Positions 59,563-64,000 of a DNA stretch of 64,000 nucleotides are shown here, in pieces. Position numbers and translations under genes: made by a program. Within the stretch, counting starts at the first letter, position 1. Each line of letters opens with the position of its first letter. This stretch comes from Branchiostoma floridae. Taxonomy: Eukaryota; Chordata; Leptocardii; Amphioxiformes; Branchiostomatidae. The notes under the pieces are model-generated. The model saw only the letters and a program-made list of their open reading frames with translations, was not told the DNA's origin and ran no database searches. The DNA is taken from positions 1,513,150 to 1,577,149 of the forward strand of contig NC_049988.1 of assembly GCF_000003815.2 (NCBI RefSeq), read 5' to 3'.

Positions 59563-61328
59563 TTTTGAACTGGTTTATTTATTGAACGCACACAAAATCA
59601 AGTACAAGCTGGTAGTCCGGAGACTAAATTGCCTCGTACTAAGTACACAAGAGAGTATAATGGAAATCCCTGCATATGTGCAGTAATCAAATTATTCTAA
59701 TCGCAATTCGCACTCAGCTGTACAATGTAAAAGTGTGGATCTACACACACATAGTAGATATATATATGTCAGTAATAAAATCTCATTTCAATCTAAAACA
59801 TCACTATTAAGGAATATTAAAAAGTGACATCTGAAGTCTAACATGAATTTAAAAGGTCGACACAGTATGGGAGCGTAGTGTTCCTAAAGCGAGCCGTTCT
59901 ACACTTAAACTGAGTGAAGTTGTCAGCGTTTCTGAGGTCTCTACCATGTGCCTCAGAGCGGCGTGGTGGTAGCCAGTTGAATACCTCAGAATTAACAAGT
60001 GATCTAGCAAACCTCAGGCAGTGAGCCTTACGTCTTACATGCAAATGTTCCAGATCACACACCTGCAGTGCCGAACTGTAGGAACAGTAGGAGCGACCAA
60101 GGATAATCTTACAGGCTCTAACCTGGATACGCTCTATCATACGTGATTGTTCTACTGTAAGACCAGGGTGCCAAACCTGGCAGGCGTATTCCAGGGTGGG
60201 GCGGACAAACCCTATGTACACAAGTACTAAGTCGCTAGTGCTCAGACCGTGTTTCTTCAAACACCTAATCATGTAAAGGCGGCGGTTAGCTTTGCCCACA
60301 ATCATTACTACATGTGCAGTCCACTTCAAGTTTGCTTGTAGTATTACACCCAGGACCTTGGCCATGTGCACAACTTCGAGTTCAGATGTGCCAACAAACA
60401 GTTTGGGAGTTTCAGGCGGTCTTCGCAGGAAGCAAATGTACATCACCTTGCATTTAGTTGGGTTAAGCTGCATGTAGTTCTTGTCAGTCCAGCTGACAAG
60501 ATTGTCCAGATCGGTTTGAACTTTGGAAGGTTGTGTTGCAAGACTGGCCTCAGCGAGCGACATGTCGTCGACATATTTCCAGGCCTCTGCTGAGGTAACT
60601 TCCTGGGGGACTGCATCATTAATGAGGACAAGAAAGATCAGGGGACCAAGCTTCGTACCTTGGGGTACTCCACAGGTAAGGGTTTCCCAGTCAGAAAAAG
60701 TCCCTTTGTAGGTGACTCGCTGCTGTCTGTGTGAAAGAAAATCGCAGATCCAAGGGAGGATAGAACGACGAACACCAAGTTCAAGGAGTTTCTTCATCGC
60801 AGTCAGGTGATGAACACGGTCAAACGCACGCGTAAAGTCCGTGAGTACCAAGGTGCTGGTATGACCGGGTTTGTCGGTAGTGCTGGCCAGACTATGAACA
60901 AGACTTGTCAGGCAGTGTGTCGTGGACCTACCCTTAAGTGAACCAAACTGACGGTTGTCTATGTAGGGAAGAATGTCCTGTAGGCACCACTTGGCGACGA
61001 AATCTTCACAAATCTTAGCGAAGATTGAGGTTAAAGAGATTGGTCGCAACTTTTCAAGGCGCGGTGGGTTCTCCTTGGGAATGGGGACAACGTTGGCTTT
61101 TTTCCACATAGATGGCACGGATCCTGCAGCCAGCGAGGTGTTAAAAATGTCGCACAAAGGCAAGCTCAGCTCGAAGGCGAACTCTCTCACCAGGCGGGGA
61201 GAGACATCATCTACACCTGCAGCTTTGCCTAGCTTCACTTTGCGAAGTTGGTGATACATGTCCCACACTGTAACCTTGGGAGGAGGGTTACAAGCAGGCA
61301 GGAAGGACGGAAGTTCATCTAAGGAGTT
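59563..61328 (-). mobile_element. 5'-truncated non-LTR retrotransposon inside the 68-bp satellite
   Basis: Both edges show the satellite pentamer CACCT (59558-59562 and 61329-61333), which occurs once in an uninterrupted unit. This gives a 5-bp target duplication. On the minus strand the element enters mid-ORF at 61328 and ends with a short A run (TTTT on the plus strand at 59562-59565). The satellite predates the insertion. Confidence 0.8.
59838..61328 (-). CDS. Retrotransposon reverse transcriptase, long intact ORF (5'-truncated)
   Basis: About 496 codons without a stop encode RT and the C-terminal region of a CR1/Jockey-like non-LTR element. Motifs in order: KLGKAAGVDDVSPRLV, LRPISLTSIFAKICEDFVAK, DNRQFGSLKGRSTTHCL, TDFTRAFDRVHH (motif A), GVPQGTKLGPLIFLVLIND (motif B), KYVDDMSLAE (catalytic motif C), then LGVILQANLKWTAHV and RPTLEYACQVWHPGL. 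The endonuclease half is missing. The apparent GTG start at 61329-61331 lies in the duplicated satellite, so it is not a real start. The catalytic box is intact, indicating a fairly young insertion, but a truncated copy cannot mobilise itself. Confidence 0.85.
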   Translation of the reverse strand, partial: NSLDELPSFLPACNPPPKVTVWDMYHQLRKVKLGKAAGVDDVSPRLVREFAFELSLPLCDIFNTSLAAGSVPSMWKKANVVPIPKENPPRLEKLRPISLTSIFAKICEDFVAKWCLQDILPYIDNRQFGSLKGRSTTHCLTSLVHSLASTTDKPGHTSTLVLTDFTRAFDRVHHLTAMKKLLELGVRRSILPWICDFLSHRQQRVTYKGTFSDWETLTCGVPQGTKLGPLIFLVLINDAVPQEVTSAEAWKYVDDMSLAEASLATQPSKVQTDLDNLVSWTDKNYMQLNPTKCKVMYICFLRRPPETPKLFVGTSELEVVHMAKVLGVILQANLKWTAHVVMIVGKANRRLYMIRCLKKHGLSTSDLVLVYIGFVRPTLEYACQVWHPGLTVEQSRMIERIQVRACKIILGRSYCSYSSALQVCDLEHLHVRRKAHCLRFARSLVNSEVFNWLPPRRSEAHGRDLRNADNFTQFKCRTARFRNTTLPYCVDLLNSC

Positions 61329-62439
61329 CACCTGAACAGAGTAAGGTGTTTTACTGTGTTTACATCTTGGGGAGGGAGGTACGAGGTAGTTTGATGCACC
61401 TGAACAGAGTAAGGTGTTTTACTGTGTTTGCATCTTGGGGAGGGAGGCACGAGGTAGTTTGATGTACCTGAACAGAGTCCGGTGGTTTACTGTGTTTGCA
61501 TCTTGCGAAGGGAGGCACGAGGTAGTTTGATGCACCTGAACAGAGTAAGATGTTTTGCTGTGTTTGCATCTTGCGGACGGAGGCACGAGGTAGTTTGATG
61601 CACCTGAACAGAGTATGGTGTTTTACTGTGTTTGCATCTTGGGGAGGGAGGTACGAGGTAGTTTGATGCACCTGAACAGAGTAAGGTGTTTTACTGTGTT
61701 TGCATCTTGGGGAGGGAGGTACGAGGTAGTTTGATACACCTGAACAGAGTATGATGTTTTACTGTGTTTGCATCTTGGGGAGGGAGGCACGAGGTAGTTT
61801 GATGCACCTGAACAGAGTATGGTGTTTTACTGTGTTTACATCTTGGGGAGGGAGGCACGAGGTAGTTTGATGCACCTGAACAGAGTATAATGCTTTACTG
61901 TGTTTACATCTTGGGAGGGAAGGAACGAGGTAGTTTGATGCACCTGAACAAAGTATGGTGTAAGTTTTACTGTGTTTGCATCTAGGGAAGGTAGGTACGA
62001 GGTAGTTTGATGCACCTGAAAAGAGTTGGTGTAAGTTTTACTGTGTTTATATCTTGGGAGAGAGGTACGAGGTACATGTAGTTTGATGCACCTGAACAGA
62101 GTAAGGTGTTTTACTGTGTTTGCATCTTGGGAGGGGAGGTACTTAAAGCACCTGGACATGTATAGTGTAAGCTTTACTGTGTTTGGGGAGGGAGGTACGA
62201 GGTAGTCTGATTCACCTGAACAGAGTATGGTGTTTTACAGTGTTTGCATCTTGGGAAGGGAGGTAAGGGGTAGTTTGATGCAGAAAGATCAACGTTTTGT
62301 TATATATAAAAGATCTTCTGTTTGAGCCGCATAGACCCTAAGCATAACCTGTCATTTAAGGTGTCATATTTAAGGTCATTTGTATCTAAAATGACAGGGA
62401 CTGCCTGACACAATCAGATCCTGTAAGCCTGTCTGTCTG

Positions 62440-64000
62440 CAACTCTGGCTGGTTTTCTTTTTGTCTGTCTACCTCTCTGTCTGTCTGCAAGCCCATCTGT
62501 CTACCTCTCTATCTGTCTGCAAACGTTTCTGTCTGTACCCTTGTCTGCCTTCCTCTTTGTCTGTCTACCTATCTGTCTGTCTGCAAGCCTCTTTGTCTGA
62601 CTATCTGTCTGCAACCCTGCCTGGCTTCCTCTTTGTCTGACTATCTGTCTGCAACCCTGCCTGGCTTCCTCTTTGTCTGACTACCTCTCTATCTGTCTGC
62701 AAGCCTGTCGTTCTGCCTCTCTGTCGGCAACCCTGTCTGACTTTCTCTTTGTCTGCCTATCTATCTGTCTGCAGGCCTGTCTGTCTTTCTGTGTTTCGGG
62801 CTGCAACCCTTTCTGTCTGTACCCTTGTCTGCCTTCCTCTTTGTCTACCTCTCTGTCTGTCTGCAAGCCTGTCTGTCAGCAACCCAGTCAACCCTGTCCG
62901 GCTTCGGCTTTGTCTGTCTGCCTCTTCGTCTACCTGCAACCCTTTCTGGCTGTACCCTTGTCTGCCTTTCTCTTTGTCTGTCTACCTCTCAATCTATCTG
63001 TAAGCCCGTCTGTCTGCCTCTCTGTCTGCGACTCTGTCTGGCTTCCTCTTTGTCTGTCTACCTCTCTATCTGTATGCAAGCCTGCCTGTCTGCCTCTCTA
63101 GCTCTGTCTGTCTGCAAGCCTGCCTGGCTTCCTCTTTGTCTGTCTGCATCTCCGTCTGTCTCCAACCCTGTCTGGCTTCGTCTTTGCCTCTCTGCGTCTC
63201 TGTTTGTCTCCAAGCCCGTGTGTTTGCCTTTCTGTCTGTCTGCAACTCTTGTCTGACTTCATCTTTGTCTGTCCGCCTCTCTATCTGTCTGGAAGCCTGT
63301 CTGTCTACCTCTCCGTCTGTCTTCGACTCTGTCTGGCTTCCTTTTTGTCTGTCTACCTCTCTATCTGTCTGCAAGCCTGTCTGGCTTGATCTTTGTCTGT
63401 CTGCATCTCCGTCTGTCTCCAAACCTGTCTTGCTTCGTCTTTGCCTGTCTGCATCTCCGTCTGTCTCCAAACCTGTCTGGCTTGTTTTTTGTCTGTCTGC
63501 ATCTCCGTCTGTCTCCAAACCTGTCTGGCTTCGTCTTTGCCTGTCTGCCTCTCTGTCTCCAAGCCCGTCTGTCTGCCTCTCTGTTTGTCAGCGACTCTTG
63601 TCTGATTTCATCTTTGTCTGTCCGCCTCTCTATCCGTCTGGAAGCCTGTCTGTCTACCTATCCGTCTGTCTGCAAGCCTGTCTGGCTTCATTTTTGTCTG
63701 TCTGCATCTCCGTCTGTCTCCAAGCCTGTCTGGCTTTCTCTTTGCCTGTCTGCCTCTCTGTCTGTCTCCAAGCCCGTCTGTCTGCCTCTATGTCTGTCAG
63801 CGACTCTGTCTGGCTTCCTCCTTGTCTGTCTACCTCTCTATCTGTCTGCAAGCCTGTCTGTCTGCCTTTCTGTCTGTCTGTAACTCTTGTCTGACTTCAT
63901 CTTTGTCTGTCCGCTCTCCATCTGTCTGGAAGCCTGTTTGTCTACCTCTCTGTCTAGTGCAACCCTGTCTGGCTTCGTCTTTGTCTGTCTGCCTATCTGT
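62440..64000. repeat. CTGT-rich minisatellite, continues past window end
   Basis: Pyrimidine-rich array of GTCTGTCTGCCTCTCTGTCTG-like steps interspersed with CAAGCCTGTCTGGCTTC. A 48-bp higher-order period is visible in 63395-63540. Long frames rich in Leu/Ser/Val/Cys and their complements are by-products of the 4-bp step (12 bp codes 4 codons). Confidence 0.88.

Larger units (their letters stand above)
58400..62290. repeat. 68-bp satellite array, interrupted by a retrotransposon
   Basis: Units contain GTTTGATGCACCTGAACAGA, GTGTTTTACTGTGTTTGCAT and GGGGAGGGAGGCACGAGGTA. Spacing is exactly 68 bp in the homogeneous part (e.g. 59142 to 59210). About thirty units in two blocks (58400-59562 and 61329-62290), with more variation at the outer edges. 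The open frames on the complement follow the repeat and are not genes, since 68 is not a multiple of three. Confidence 0.9.

Noticed and set aside
62673-63894. Long Leu/Ser/Val/Cys-rich ORFs (up to 252 codons) and Gln/Thr/Asp-rich complements
   Set aside because: They arise from the CTGT-rich repeat; several overlapping frames are open at once on both strands.

Overview
The window looks like genomic DNA of a lancelet (amphioxus, Branchiostoma-like). This is inferred from style: multi-exon genes with GT/AG introns, tandemly duplicated BTB-BACK-Kelch genes, C2H2 zinc-finger genes made of an alternating two-finger unit, a C-type lectin/EGF membrane receptor, and dense non-autonomous transposons, SINEs, minisatellites and CR1-like non-LTR retrotransposons. 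No bacterial-type operon, CRISPR array, rRNA or tRNA gene is visible. There are two 100-base N gaps (39366-39465 and 40529-40628).

Layout. 0-5.6 kb: an hAT-type MITE, a 43-bp tandem array of splice acceptors, and an eight-finger zinc-finger ORF (3579-4427) with a decayed 3' tail. 6-15.4 kb: two tandem KLHL-type genes, each with five phase-matched exons (5985-8852 and 11510-15422), separated by nested MITEs and a SINE. 15.4-24 kb: mostly intergenic, with a SINE, a candidate first exon, a minus-strand zinc-finger pseudogene (21736-21962) and a mariner-like MITE. 24.1-30.2 kb: a head-to-tail array of Helitron-like elements built from 162-bp monomers. 30.3-32.3 kb: a second zinc-finger ORF whose decayed tail is split by a TTAA-flanked piggyBac-like MITE. 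32-36.8 kb: an hAT MITE with a perfect 8-bp target duplication, and weak exon candidates.

36.9-44.4 kb: a type I membrane receptor with a C-type lectin domain over two exons, two near-identical EGF exons, and a transmembrane exon with a PPPY tail. Seven exons join in phase. A CR1/L2-like retrotransposon sits in one intron and a piggyBac-like repeat in the next. 44.4-58 kb: mostly intergenic repeats, plus three phase-compatible exons of an unrecognised gene (51002-55568) and non-LTR fragments. 58.4-62.3 kb: a 68-bp satellite interrupted by a 5'-truncated retrotransposon with a 497-codon reverse-transcriptase ORF. 62.4-64 kb: a CTGT-rich minisatellite running off the window.

The genes do not form a pathway. 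The KLHL pair are candidate Cullin-3 substrate adaptors, the zinc-finger proteins candidate DNA-binding regulators, and the lectin-EGF protein a candidate surface recognition receptor. The most striking signal is the Helitron-like array, where 5' palindromes and 3' subterminal sequences are exactly complementary within each subfamily but differ between subfamilies.
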